A stretch of DNA of 64,000 nucleotides from Diphasiastrum complanatum (lineage: Eukaryota > Streptophyta > Lycopodiopsida > Lycopodiales > Lycopodiaceae): contig CM055095.1 of NCBI GenBank assembly GCA_029204225.1, forward strand, positions 23,292,520 to 23,356,519. The letters are read 5' to 3'. This document shows, one piece after another, positions 37,135 to 48,665 of this stretch (position 1 is the stretch's first letter; each line of letters starts with the position of its first letter). Below the pieces are notes generated by a model. It saw only the letters and a program-made list of their open reading frames with translations, made no database searches and was not told the origin of the DNA. The position numbers were made by a program, and so were the translations under genes.

Positions 37135-37600
37135 ATTTAAATTTTGTTGATATGCGGAGATGTATAATCCATGCATCTTGATTGTATTTGGTTTGTGTCA
37201 TTAAATATGTCAAATGTTAGAAGCATTATTCGTCATTTTCCTAAATGTTTACATAAGATAATAAGTGAAAGCTAATGAATGTGAAATTCATAAATATGTA
37301 AATATGTAGAAGCGTGCAATTCTTTGAGTTCATTGGATGTTAACAAGTTGAAAAGAAAAATGGTCTAATAGATACATTGATATGTTCATACTTTTTAAAC
37401 AAAGAGGTAATTTATATTCATATGCAACATTTAGATCTATCAAGTATTGGGAGGAAATGTTTATCAAGCATTGTTTCAACCTACTTCTTGTTATTTTGGT
37501 ATATAGGATTCTTCATCCTCATTTAGCATTGGAGACAATAATCCTCGTAATGGTCGACGTAGACGACGAATGCAATACAATGGCCCTCATATAAAGCAAT
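37135..37600 (+). repeat. Diverged second copy of the SET-like 3' end (37,238-37,480) and spacer
   Basis: 37,402-37,480 (atgcaacatttagatctatc, gaggaaatgtttatcaagca) is a diverged copy of 37,030-37,080 (atgccactagatctatcatg, gaggaattgttcatcaagtc). 37,238-37,275 resembles the sequence just after the SET-like stop region (37,098-37,133). So the end of the fragment was duplicated long ago. Confidence 0.6.
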
Positions 37601-37639
37601 TACCTCATCATCTATGTCAAGGCTTAAAAGAGATGATGG

Positions 37640-40600
37640 AAATTGATGAGCGCAAGAGACTAATGCATCTAAATCTAGCTCATCTAGATCTACTTCTTCA
37701 CAAACAAATTCCAATGATGAAAATGAGCTTCCAATGAATGATGAATTTGAAGTCATGGGAGACATGTTGGATGATATGTACGAGAACAATAGTGCAACTA
37801 GACACAATGAACAAGATGAGGAGGCACTTTTGTCTAAAGAAGAAAAGAAATTGCGAGAAGAATCAAAGACCGCATTGTATCATGGAGCAAAGACATCTCG
37901 TTTGGCGACTTCTCTACTTCTATTGAATCTTCAAGCCAAATATAGATGGAGTGACCAAAGCCTCACATCATTATTTGAGTAAATTTTTTTTCATCTACTT
38001 GTCATTTTTGCTTTGAAATAAAATTTACAATTTGGACATCCAGTGATAATTTTTTTACAATGACTTCTTTCGTCATGTACAGACTATTGAAAAACAAAAT
38101 TCTCCCAAAAGGGAATGTCATGTCTGAGACAAGAGATGAGGTAGGAAAGATGTTGTCTAATATCAAGATGGACTACAAGCAATATCATGCATGTCCAAAA
38201 GATTGTATTTTATATCGAGGAAGGTACGAATCACTCAAGAAATGTCCCATTTGTGATGGTCCTCGATATAGAGATGATTTGCAAGGGGCAACCATTCCGT
38301 GCAAAGTTTTATGACAGTTTCCAGTAATTTCTCTTACACAACTTATGGACTGGCATGCACCCCATACCTCTACGAATGGGATGATGAGGGTACCTTTAGG
38401 TTCACCTGCAGGAAAACACATCAACAAAGAGTATCCAAGCTTTGCCAATGAGTCAAGAAATGTGAGATTTGGTCTTGCAATAGATGGTGTGAACCGCTTT
38501 GGTGTACGAACAACTACGTGGTCCATTTGGCCTGTTTGCTTGGTAAATTATAATATTTCTCCTTGGTTGAGTACAAAAAAGGGACACATTATGTTGGCAC
38601 TTCTAATTCCTGGCCAACGCAAGGTTAAGAACATGGACGTTGAGCCGCTTATTGATGAGTTGGAAGATTTGTGGAAGGGGATAAATGTATATGACATTTC
38701 GCTCCCCTTACATGAGAGGGAGTTTACACTACATGCCATTGTAATGTGGACAATGCATGACTATCCAGGATTAGGTGAATGCTCAGGTAATCATTCAAAC
38801 TATGTGTACATAGGAGTTTGTTTACAGTTACATACAACTAGTAATTCTTGACATTTACATGATATACTACAATGGCTATAATTATTCTTTGACATATACT
38901 TTTTTTTAAAGTGATTGATAGTATCCATTTGTTGGGCAGACTTTCAAACGGCTGGAAAAAATGCCTGTTTTTTGTGCGGGCCAAATTTTGTGGGAAGATA
39001 CTCTTATAGTTTCAAAAAAGTGGATTATGAAAATCATCGTAAATACTTGCATGAAGGCCATCCATTCAGAGACACTGAAGAGTTAAGAGAGAGATGCCTC
39101 CAAAGAGGATGCCTGTGAAAGATTGGTGAAAACTATGGGAGGAATTTCAAGCAAAGCCAATCGATGGTATGAAAAAATTATCTATATTTCATCGTTTAGA
39201 ATATTGGAATAACCTTTTGATTAATCACCTACTTGATCCTATGCACATATTTAAAAATGTGGGTGAATGTATTTGGAAACACTTGATTGGTGAAAAAGAT
39301 ACCTTTGCTGCAAGGCACGATCTAAAAGAATCAAACACCAAAAAAGAATATTGGATAAAGGATGGTGAAGATCATGTTCCAAAAGTACTTTGGACATTCA
39401 CTAAGGAAGAGCTTAACCATGTGCGCTCCATTATTCATGACATTAGAGCACCAACTGGTTTTGCCCATTCTCTATTGTCATCATTCACAGTGGATGGAAA
39501 GTTGCAAGGCCTCAAATCTCATGATTGGCTAAAGATGATTCAATTCATCTATCCATTGTCAATTTGTGGGTGCTTGTCAAAAGATAATTGTGAGACCATA
39601 TACAAACTATCAATCATTGTCAGGTATTTACATGTACTTGGTGCATTTTTTTATTTATAGTTATTGAATGGAAATTCAAATAGACATAAAATGGATTGAA
39701 TATGTTGCAGATGGATGTCTTCAAAAGAAATCCGTGAGCTGGATCTTCGCAAGAGACATAAGGATATGGTGGAGATTGTGTGCATGTTTGAGAGATATTT
39801 TTTGACTTCCATCATGGACTCACAAGTGCATTTATTGGTGCACTTGGTTGAAGAAGTTTCTATTGCTGGTCCAGTGCACACTAGGTATAAGTGCATAAAT
39901 TTTCTTTTGCGTGTGTATTTAAACTAAATCAATTGATATATGAACTCATTAGATAAAACACTTACTTTTAACCATTTGTGACTTTTTAGGTGGTTGTTCT
40001 TTATGGAAAGATACATGAAAGTCTTAAAAGATTTTGTGCGCCAAAAGGCAAGGCCTAAGGTAGCATGTCAGAGGGATGGTTAGTACATGAATCTCTCTTT
40101 TATGTTATTGAAATTTTGCACCAACTACATCCATCTGCTCCACTATTGTGGCGTGACGAGGAAGCCAAAGATGTAACTAGTGAAAAATCTCAAGGGATGG
40201 GAAAGGTCCATAGGTTGGCACCCTTCCAACGAGAAAAAATTTCTACATTCATGCTTTATAATTGTGGAGTTATAAATAAATGGTTCGACGTATATGAAGA
40301 AGAGAAAAAAGAGAGGGCCTGGTCTAGAAAACGCAAACGACAAAATAGAGGTAGACACATGGCCTCAAGTTCACATGATCTTGAGCCATTGCCCAAGCAA
40401 TGCACTATAGAGTGGATGCATGACACACTACAAAAAGCAACAAAAGAGGGACAAAAAATATCGAACGCAGAATAGGACTTTGCAAGAGGATGCAAATGGA
40501 AGGTATTATTCTTTACATACTTTATTATTAGAACATTCTTGTTTATAACAATATTTGTTTAATCATTTTGAAACACCATGTTCATTCACAATGATTATTT

Positions 40601-40765
40601 ATGAGATTCATATTTGTCATGTGGCAGTGCAAAATGTATAATGCTATATGGGCTTCAGGTTTCCACTTTCATGTTGAAAGGATTGATAACAAGAGACGCA
40701 CACACGATTGTGGTGTAATAGCATCTTTCCAACAAGAAAGTCAAAGCAGTGCACGAGATCAGAAT
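37640..40765 (+). pseudogene. CACTA (En/Spm) transposase, tnp2 type, with introns; broken
   Basis: Plant tnp2-family transposase (Transposase_21). In order: acidic/Ser-rich N-terminus, AKTSRLATSLLLLNLQAKYR (37,880), zinc-type motif HACPKDCILYRG...CPICDGPRY (about 38,190-38,270), LMDWHAPHTS (38,345), RFGLAIDGVNRFG, CLVNYNISPWL, KKGHIMLALLIPGQ, MWTMHDYPGLGE (to 38,786), ACFLCGPNFVGRYS, LDPMHIFKNVGECIW (39,236), the DUF4218 part MDSQVHLLVHLVEEVSIAGP (about 39,815), a Lys/Arg-rich tail, and RRTHDCGVIAS (about 40,700). Four GT-AG introns keep the frame: 37,979-38,082, 38,787-38,939, 39,624-39,710 and 39,885-39,989; another probably ends at 40,627. Damage: an in-frame TGA near 38,312, a stop and a frame change near 39,105-39,150, and a one-base loss near 40,060. 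A Copia fragment replaces the 3' end at 40,766. Terminal CACTA repeats were not found. Confidence 0.9.
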
Positions 40766-41175
40766 AAGACTGGAATCTTCATTACCCAACAACGGTACAT
40801 TAAGCAAATTTTGAAGCGTTTCAAAATGGAAGATTGCAAGCCGGTTGCTACATCCTCAAGTGAAGCAGAATATAGAGCAACGTTTTCAGCCACTATGGAG
40901 TGTATATGGCTGAGACAATTACTTGTCGATATGAAGCATGGCCAGCCTCAGCTACTCTCCTATTTACGGATAGTCAAAGTGCTATTGCCATTGCACGAAA
41001 TCCAGTATTTCATGCAAGAACAAAGCATATCGAGATCCACTGTCACTTTGTTTGGGAGAAGCTTCATAATGGCGACATCACGCTTGAATATTGTCCCACG
41101 GAGGATAATATTGCAGATGTGTTCACTAAGGCATTGCCTAGACGACAAAGGAGGAGGAGACATGCAAGCAAAAGT
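40766..41175 (+). mobile_element. Copia fragment (RT end and RNase H)
   Basis: Plus-strand GIFITQQRYIKQILKRFKME (connection region), [20 protein letters not shown], then in another frame [20 protein letters not shown] and [15 protein letters not shown]: the last part of Copia pol. It begins abruptly inside the CACTA transposase, which is cut off at 40,765. Broken and truncated. Confidence 0.85.
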
Positions 41176-41329
41176 TGATCGGTCACATTTATTGGTCGTT
41201 TGCTATAGTTTTCCAGAGAGTTCAGAGTTGGAAGCATGGTGGAATCATTTCATTTACATTCTATTTGATTCTTCATGTTCTAGTTACATCTTGATATGTA
41301 AAATTGATGTAAGAAATAGTGAAGCATCC

Positions 41330-41664
41330 CAAGTGGACACTATTCTCTATATCAATTATGGTTGTTTATATATTGAGCATTACATGATCATTGAAAGGAG
41401 ATCTATTATTAGGAAGAAGATCATTCTTATGATGGATCAAAGTTCTATTGTCAAAAACTATGCTAGGAGCAAGCATATTGAGATACAATATCATTTTGTG
41501 AGGGAGCAAGTCATTGCAAAGGAGGTGGAGCTTCAACATGTGTCTTCAAGGGAATGTGTTGCTAATATCTTCACCAAAGCATTGAGAAAAAGACTTGTTC
41601 ATGAAGCATAGGACTTCACTTGGAGTATTATCAAAGTCTATGCTAAAACCAGTTGAAGAGGGAG
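41330..41664 (+). mobile_element. Second Copia RNase H end fragment with polypurine tract
   Basis: Plus-strand YARSKHIEIQYHFVREQVI and ECVANIFTKALRKRL, followed by the polypurine tract gaagagggag at 41,654-41,663. A different element from the fragment just upstream. Truncated. Confidence 0.8.
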
Positions 41665-41812
41665 TGTGAAAGATTCAACTAGTTTCATCACATTTTGCAA
41701 TATTTTCATATTTGGCATATTGAGGCCAAAACTTGTTTTAGACTTAGAGGTTGAATTTTCAAAGTTCATTAGTCTAAATTTCATTTGAATAAACACTTTT
41801 TGAAAGTGTGGA
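41665..41812 (+). repeat. Start of 3' LTR of the preceding Copia fragment
   Basis: tgtgaaagattcaactag begins directly after the polypurine tract. The stretch ends where sequence of the next element's LTR takes over (about 41,813). Confidence 0.55.
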
Positions 41813-41871
41813 AAAGTTGTCGTGGTTCCTTCACGAAAGCTTCGTGACTGTGAAATCCCACACGATCATCA
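41813..41871 (+). repeat. Last ~59 bp of the 5' LTR of Copia family F (plus-strand copy)
   Basis: ttccttcacgaaagcttcgt ... cacgatcatca aligns with the end of the LTR at 46,800-46,853, and is followed at 41,873-41,884 by a perfect tggtatcagagc primer-binding site. Confidence 0.75.
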
Positions 41872-41872
41872 G

Positions 41873-41884
41873 TGGTATCAGAGC
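41873..41884 (+). other. Primer-binding site, initiator tRNA-Met type
   Basis: Perfect tggtatcagagc one base after the LTR remnant. Confidence 0.85.
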
Positions 41885-41987
41885 AGGTTATCCTATCATA
41901 ATCTAACATAGCCAAGAAGCTAGTAGATCCAAGAGACCAAGCATTCAAACAAACAACCATCAACAAGGGAATAGACTCCAAGAAGCA

Positions 41988-44900
41988 ATGGCTTCAATCA
42001 GCAGCATGCAGAGCAAGATCTGCACAATACTTGATTCTTTAGGATCTAACTTTCTGGCCTGGAAAGTTAAGACATCACTGATACTCAAGGGTGAAGGACT
42101 ATTCCCCTGGGTGGATGGCACAGAAGAAATGCCTACGACAACAGGCAAGGAGCTACACGAATGGAATGAGAAAAACGACAAGATAGTAGTATTGTTATCA
42201 TCTTCCATTGAAGATAGTCTCACACTTGACCTGGCTACACTCTCCAAAGCTAAGGAGATCTGGGATGCATTACTCACCATATTTCAGACGAAATCAAGAA
42301 GTCAAATCATGATGTTGGAAGATCAGCTGACGAATTTGCAGTGGGATAGAAAAGACCTCACTTCTTTTGTAAGAAAGATGAAGAATCTGTTTTTGTCACT
42401 ACACAACTCTAGAGTAGAGAACGTTGTGTCAGCTGAGAAGTAGCTCACGTACCTATTGAGAGCCTTACCCAGATCATTCCAGACGACAAGAACCCTACTC
42501 GCAAAAGATCCTACCATAAATCTCAAAAAGACGATTGTCGAGATTCGAGAGGAAGTCGAGGCCAGAGAACATCTTGATCACAAAGATAGTTCTGACCAGA
42601 CCCTCTATGACAACAAAGAAAAATCCAAGAAACAATTTAAGCCTAAGAGGGAGTCAGATCAGAGGCAGGATCATGACCAGCAAGCAGAGGGGACCAACAG
42701 AGGCAACTGGAAGACCAAAGGGAGGTCGAAACAACAAGGTGCAGACAAGAAGACTTGTGTGAGATGTAGAAGAGATGGGCATACAGTAGATACTTGATGG
42801 CTCAATCCCAAGATTGATTGTATCCATTGCCATAAGAAGGGCCACGCAGCCATGGATTGTCGCCAAAATCCGTGAAACAAATTAGCACAGAACAAACAGG
42901 AGAACAACAATAGTTCATCCTATGTCGAGGAGCCCGAGAGCTCAAAAATGAGAAAAGAAAGAACGAACAGAAATTGTTCGACCGCCTACATATGTGAAGA
43001 CGTGTGTGCAGCTAGCATCTCACACACATGAGGTGATCCTAGACTCAGGAGCCACCTCACACTTCGTGACATCAAGATGAATAATGTCTGATTTCAGAAG
43101 TGCAGATCCTTCAAGATTCATAGTTCTTGGAGATGGATCTAGACATCAAGTGAATGGTACTGGTTCACTACGGCTCAACACCAATGGTAGAGACAGACGA
43201 CTCGAAGACATTTTGTTTGTGCCTACTCTGCAACAAGACTTGCTCTTTGTAGCAAGAATAGCAGATGCAGGGATGCGTGTGACATTTTCTGACGAAGCAT
43301 GCAATGTGATTGATGCCAGTACCAGTACTTTGATCGCTCAAGGCAGAAGGAAAGGAAACCTATATCATCTGAAGGTACGCCTACCTATAGATCAAGTGCA
43401 TCAGACTCATGACGACTTGCCAGACACTCTGTGGCATAGAAGACTCTGTCACATGAATTCAATGGAACTTTACCAGAGAAGCCATCATGGAACAATAACA
43501 GAGGTCAGCATCTCAAATGCAACCAATTCGACCTCTTGTGATGCATGAGGCAAGATGTCACGCACACCATTCATTAAAGACTCCTATAGAACGACAAAGA
43601 TTCTGGAGCTAGTGCATTCTGACATCTGCGATCCATTCAATGTGATCTCAATAGGAGGCTCAAAATATTATATAGCTTTCATTAATGATTATAGCAAATT
43701 TGCAAGAGTGTATTTTATTCAAAATAAATCTGAAGCACTTGATAAATTCACTAAAAATGTGAATTGGGCTGAAAGATGTACAGGCAGCAAAGTGAAGTAG
43801 ATCAGAACAGATCGAGGTGGTAAATATATCTCAAATCACTTCACTGACTTCTACAATGATCGTGGCATCATTCACAGAAGAACTGCAACCTACACAGTGC
43901 AGCACAATGGTGTTGCTGAACAAAAGAACATGACCCTGATGGAAGCAGCAAAATGCATGATGGCCTACTCGAAAGCTCCAAGGGCACTGTGGACTGAAGC
44001 AGTAGCTATAGCCGCATACATCCAGAATAGAACAGACAAGTCTGGTGTCCCTCACACGACACCACATGAGCTATGGTGGGGTAGAAAGCCCAATCTGTCT
44101 CACGTCAAAATCTTTGGCTATGCAGCATATGCACATATTCTTGACAAGCTTTGAAAGAAGCTTGATGAGAAAGCCGAGTAGCGATTCTTGGTAGGTTATG
44201 ACAACAACTCGTCATACTACAAAGTCTACATGCCATACACGAACACTGTGAAAACAGTGAGAGATGTCAGATTCGATGAGAGCAGGACAATGGCCAATGA
44301 CAATCCTGTCGGCTACCAAGTTATGGAGAGACAGTACTATGACCTGTCGCCAATGACAGAGGAATCAGAGGACGAACACGAAAACAAAAATTTTTGAGTC
44401 GTCTCTCATTTGAGCGACGAATCTGATAAAGAAAGATTTGAGAGACAACTTGCTGCCGCAGTTCTTGTAAACCAAGATGGTTTCGGACCGAGCAGAGCAG
44501 ACAAGGGCAAAGGCATAGTTGTCCTAGAAGGATCTCCCAGAAGGTCGACAAGACACAAACAGCGCCAGTAAGATATGTGCTAGGCAGCTCAACTTCCACA
44601 TCATAAGAGTTTAGCGGGTTCAGTGGCAAACCACAGACTTTCGAGGAGGTGATTGAAGGTCCAAAAAAGGATAGATGGATCCAAGCCATGAACAAAGAGA
44701 TGGAGTCCATGAGGAAGAACCAAGTATGGACGTTGGAGCCATTACTACATAAGCACAAGATTGTCAAATGCAAATGGGTCTTCAAGCTCAAATACGAACC
44801 AGACGGGAATGTGACGAAATACAAGGCAAGATTGATATGTGGACGACACTCTAATACTTTGTAGGAGTGAGCAGCTAATTGCTGAAGTAAAGGCAGACAT

Positions 44901-45809
44901 CTCAAAACATTTCGAGATCGTGGATCTGGGAGAAGCCAAGTGTTACCTAGGCTTACAAATTGAAAGGGACTACGAGGGAGGTAAGTTATACCTTCACCAG
45001 TCTAGATACACCCAGAAGATCCTAGAGGACTTTGGGATGCTGAACTACAAAGAAGCAAACACTCCAATGCTCGTAGGGACGGTGCTGATGAATGATGACT
45101 GTCCAAAGACTGAGGAAGAGAGAGAACAGATGCAACTCACACCTTATAGAAAGCTGATAGGATCACTGATGTACCTTGCAAACAACACACGTTCTGATAT
45201 TGCTTATGTAGTATTCAGGATGAGCCAATTCTGCACAAATCCAGGCTTGAAACATTGTTAGATTGCAAAATGAATTTTGCAATATTTTCAATTAACAAGG
45301 GATTATGGCTTGTGTTACTGTCATGGTGCAGGTTTCAGGATACTTTCCTACAACGACGCTAACTGGGCATCTCTCAAGGATGACTTTAAAAGCATCTCAG
45401 GAGGATGCACCATCGCATTAGGAGCAGCAGTTCTCTAGGTCAGCAAGAAGCAGATCATTGTAGCCCAGTCATCCTACGAACCAGAACATTTTGCAGCGGC
45501 AAAGATGGCCAACAAAATAATCTGGCTAAGACAGTTTCTGGATGAATTGGAAAAAACAAGGAACGAGCCCCTAGTCTTGCAGATGGACAACACCTCTGCA
45601 ATACACCTAGCGAAAGATCCAGAACGAAACACATTGTGAATAAGTACTACTTGATCAAGGATCTAATTGAAAGAAGATGTTGCAAACCACTTTCATCGGA
45701 ACAAAAGACATGGTTGTTGACATCTTCACTAAAGCCCTGGACAAAGGAATCTTTGAGAGACAAAGGAGCAGTCTTGGGATCGTAAAGCTATCATGCTTTG
45801 AGAGGGAGC
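41988..45809 (+). mobile_element. Ty1/Copia element (family F), gag-pol, broken
   Basis: Plus strand. In order: gag (from MASISSMQSKICTILDSLGS, with NFLAWKVKTSLILKGEGLF), two zinc knuckles (CVRCRRDGHTVDT region and CIHCHKKGHAAMDC, about 42,760-42,865), protease (SGATSHFVTS near 43,055), integrase (LWHRRLCHMNSMELY, FINDYSKFARVYF, QHNGVAEQKNMTLMEAAKCM, PNLSHVKIFGYAAYAHILDK), reverse transcriptase (VKCKWVFKLKYEPDGNVTKY, DDTLILCRSEQL, YLGLQIERDYEGGKLYLHQS), and RNase H end (MVVDIFTKALDKGIFERQRS). The polypurine tract gagagggagc lies at 45,800-45,809. Broken, with many breaks. From 44,543 rightward the element also lies in the duplicated segment. Confidence 0.92.
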
Positions 45810-46853
45810 TGAAGAAACGAAATGTTTCTAACTACAAAGCCTTGCTAGCCTTCAACCCTCAACCTGACGAAGATGTTTGCGAACACGAAAGTCAGGAGAC
45901 ACGAAGCACGAAAAGTTTCGCAAATGCAAAAGTCAAAGGAAACGAAGACGAATGGTTCGTAAACACGAAAGTCAAAGCAGACAAAGACGAACAGTTCGCG
46001 AACACAAAAGATTCATGAATGTGAATCTTTTGCGGTCTGGCACGAGAATCTTTTGCCGTCCATTACGAGAGAAGACAAACGACCAAAACAAAACCAATGA
46101 CGGAAACGAAACTTTATCCTATCCTCCACGCTCCAAAGAGTACCAACGAGATCATGCAAGTACCCAGAAGTACAAATATTTGATCTGATGGCATGATTTC
46201 AGCAGATACATTTTGGGTCATGGCTAATCTGCCACTCTTTTAATTCCCTGATTAGTTGTAGATGCTTAATCACTCTAATCTCAGATTTACATAGAGCGAC
46301 TATACTTACTAGATGATACTTGACATATAGATCAACAGAATACACATACAGTGTAATGTAGAAGTCTGATGCAAGTAAGCAATCAAGATGAAATACAGAC
46401 AACAAGTCCGTCTGCGTGCGAGACGAGCTCTATGATCAGGATCCATGGAGATCCAACTGTCCTCTAGTAAAACGAGACGGTTACTCATGAGAGAACCGTG
46501 TTTCTCCCATGCCAATGCATTGCGTGGATTTGCATGCAGTGCTTGAAGAAATCAGAAAAAGATCAATATAGATGATTCTTCTTGCTGTGTCTGATCTCGA
46601 ATGCAAATGCGTCTGCTGTTATTCGTATGTCTAAGTTTTCTTGTTCATTTGAATTCCACACCTTGGTTGAAGCTATGTTGAATGCTGCATTAATTTTATA
46701 AATGTAGATCACAGTACCTAACTACACTCTGGAGGACTATAGGAGTGATTCAGCTGGCAGTGTCCAACGATCGCATCTGGACTCCATCCGAGGGCAAGAG
46801 AGTTGTGGGTCCTTCGTGAAAGCTTTGTGACTACAAAACCCACGCGATCATCA
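45810..46853 (+). repeat. 3' LTR (1,044 bp) of Copia family F
   Basis: tgaagaaacgaaatg start, cacgcgatcatca end. The first ~210 bases contain degenerate ~36-bp units with ttcgcgaacac/gaaagtcaa motifs (45,880-46,020), and a short inverted repeat (gcatgcagtgc) lies at about 46,530-46,545. Full length, matching 31,799-32,844 on the other strand. Confidence 0.85.
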
Positions 46854-47038
46854 AATCCTAAGGGTAACACTTATCCAAGGGTCTCATGACTCCATACCTC
46901 TAACTAAGGTATAGTCACTTGCCTGCCCTTATCCAAGGGTACATATTTTTAATCCTAAGGGTACCTTGCCATGTAGCCCCCAACACTAAATGGACTAATA
47001 GGGGTCTGAAGTACTGCTAGTTACATAGGTATGTAACA
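46854..47038 (-). repeat. 3' LTR part of Gypsy chromovirus
   Basis: Minus-strand tgttacatacctatgtaac follows the polypurine tract aggggga at about 47,041-47,055. aatcctaagggta and cttatccaagggt each occur twice inside. The Copia family F LTR ends directly against it at 46,853, consistent with Copia insertion into this LTR. Confidence 0.65.
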
Positions 47039-48154
47039 TTCCTTCCCCCTAAACTTAAATTTTTTCCTTGTAGGAAAAAATTTAGAAAATTCTTCTGGAG
47101 ATCAGCCTCCTTTTCCCAGGTATCCTCCTCTTCAGATCTGCCCCTCCACCTGACTAAAAATTTCCAAAGCACTCTACTCCGTAGAGTCTTCTGCCGGCTA
47201 TTAACAATCGCCTCGAGTTCAGGTGGTCCACTCACAGACTCATCACAAAGAAGTTCCACTAGATCTTCCACAGGGAGCAGGGTCTCCCCAACCCCTAACG
47301 ACGGTTTTGACTTACTAACGTGGAAAACAGGATGAATTCCAACGTTAGCTGGAAGGTCTAGTTTGTATGCGACCTTGTTTATCACTTGGATAACCTTAAA
47401 AGGACCGCAATACCTAGGCACCAACTTTGCACACTTACCAGTTTTCTAGCCCCTAGAGTGACTAGGGACTCTCAAAAACACCCAATCATTGAGCATGAAT
47501 ACCTTGTGCTTCCGAGATAGATCAACATAGTGCCTTGCCCTGTCTTGGGCACTTCTTATGCTATCTTTAGCCAATTGTAATATTTCTTTCATATCCACAA
47601 GGAAATCAGCTGCGGCTTGCACTCGTAGGTTTTTCATGTCAACACTAATTGGTGATCGAGGCTGAAAACCATACATAAGCATGAAAGGGCTGAATTTTGT
47701 CGATGAATGTTTTGCACTGTTATATGCAAATTCCACCAATGGAAGGTACTATTTCCAATCAGACTACCGATGGCCCACATATGCTTGAAACATATCCTCC
47801 AACGTCTGACTGGTCCTTTCTGTTTGACCATCCGATTTTGGATGGTCTGTAGAACTCATACTTAAAGTTGTTTCCAACTTTTCAAATACTGCTTGCCAAA
47901 AATTCCTAGTGAATTTGGGTCATGATTACTAACAATATCGCGAGGCAGCCCGTATAGTCAAAAAAGCTTCTCAACAAATAGTTGAGCTAGTTTAGAAGCT
48001 TTAACAGTAGTTTTTGTTGGGATAAATTGAGCAAACTTCGTAAGTCTGTCAACAATGACCCAAACTAAATTGTGGCCCTTCCCTGTACATGGAAGCCCGA
48101 CCACAAAATTCATAGATATACTTTCCCACTTTCCAGTAGGAATATCTAAAGGAT
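47039..48154 (-). mobile_element. Ty3/Gypsy chromovirus fossil: integrase and chromodomain
   Basis: Minus strand. Integrase core pieces (WESISMNFVVGLPCTGKGHN, WVIVDRLTKFAQFIPTKTTV, about 48,130-47,960; MVEFAYNSAKHSSTKFSPFM, 47,739), GPF/Y module (RYCGPFKVIQVINKVAYKL, HPVFHVSKSKPSL, about 47,420-47,300) and a C-terminal chromodomain (PPELEAIVNSRQKTLR, FLVRWRGRSEEEDTWE, about 47,230-47,110) that runs into the LTR. The chromodomain assigns it to the chromoviruses, whose integrases target heterochromatin. Broken several times. The upstream part continues at 48,666-49,680. Confidence 0.9.
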
Positions 48155-48665
48155 GTGATGTTAGTAGGATATGTGCCACTCTGTGCTAACTGTAAAGGCA
48201 AAGGGCATGTCACTGCCGAATGTCCTCTGCCACAACAGTTGTGGTCTAAACCGAGGTTTGTAAACTCGCCTAGAGAAGATGAGCTTCGGCCATCTAAAAC
48301 TAACAGTGACATAGTAGTTCAAAGGATAGAAGTAGAGTTCGAATCACAAGATCAAGACCATCAATGGCCTGATTTAGATATAGAGATAAATAAAGTAACT
48401 ACTAGAACTAATAAAGATTCTTCAACTCTTAAAGATAAGAAGAAAACTAAGAAGACCGAGGAAGGGGAGAGATTGTCACATTAAGTATACCTACATACAG
48501 CAATAAAGTAGAATATGTAGATAGAGGAGATTATCGAGTTCCAGAGATTAGTGCTATTATAGGAGACCATATTATTGATAGAATACTAATAGACTTAGGA
48601 TCCAGTATCACCTTAATAACTGAAACGATGGTTAAGGAGTTAGGATATAGGTCCATAAAAATTTG
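48155..48665 (+). mobile_element. Opposite-strand Gypsy fragment: zinc knuckle and protease
   Basis: Plus-strand piece lying inside the minus-strand chromovirus. It has a CCHC zinc knuckle (CANCKGKGHVTAECPLP, about 48,180-48,230), an acidic/lysine-rich linker, and a retropepsin-like segment (DRILIDLGSSITLITETMV, about 48,575-48,635). This is the gag end and protease of another Gypsy element. Both edges are abrupt; no LTR is attached. Truncated fossil. Confidence 0.75.

Noticed and set aside
40425-40445. cactacaaaaagc as a CACTA terminal inverted repeat
   Set aside because: It lies inside the transposase coding tail, points the wrong way for an end, and no partner end was found.
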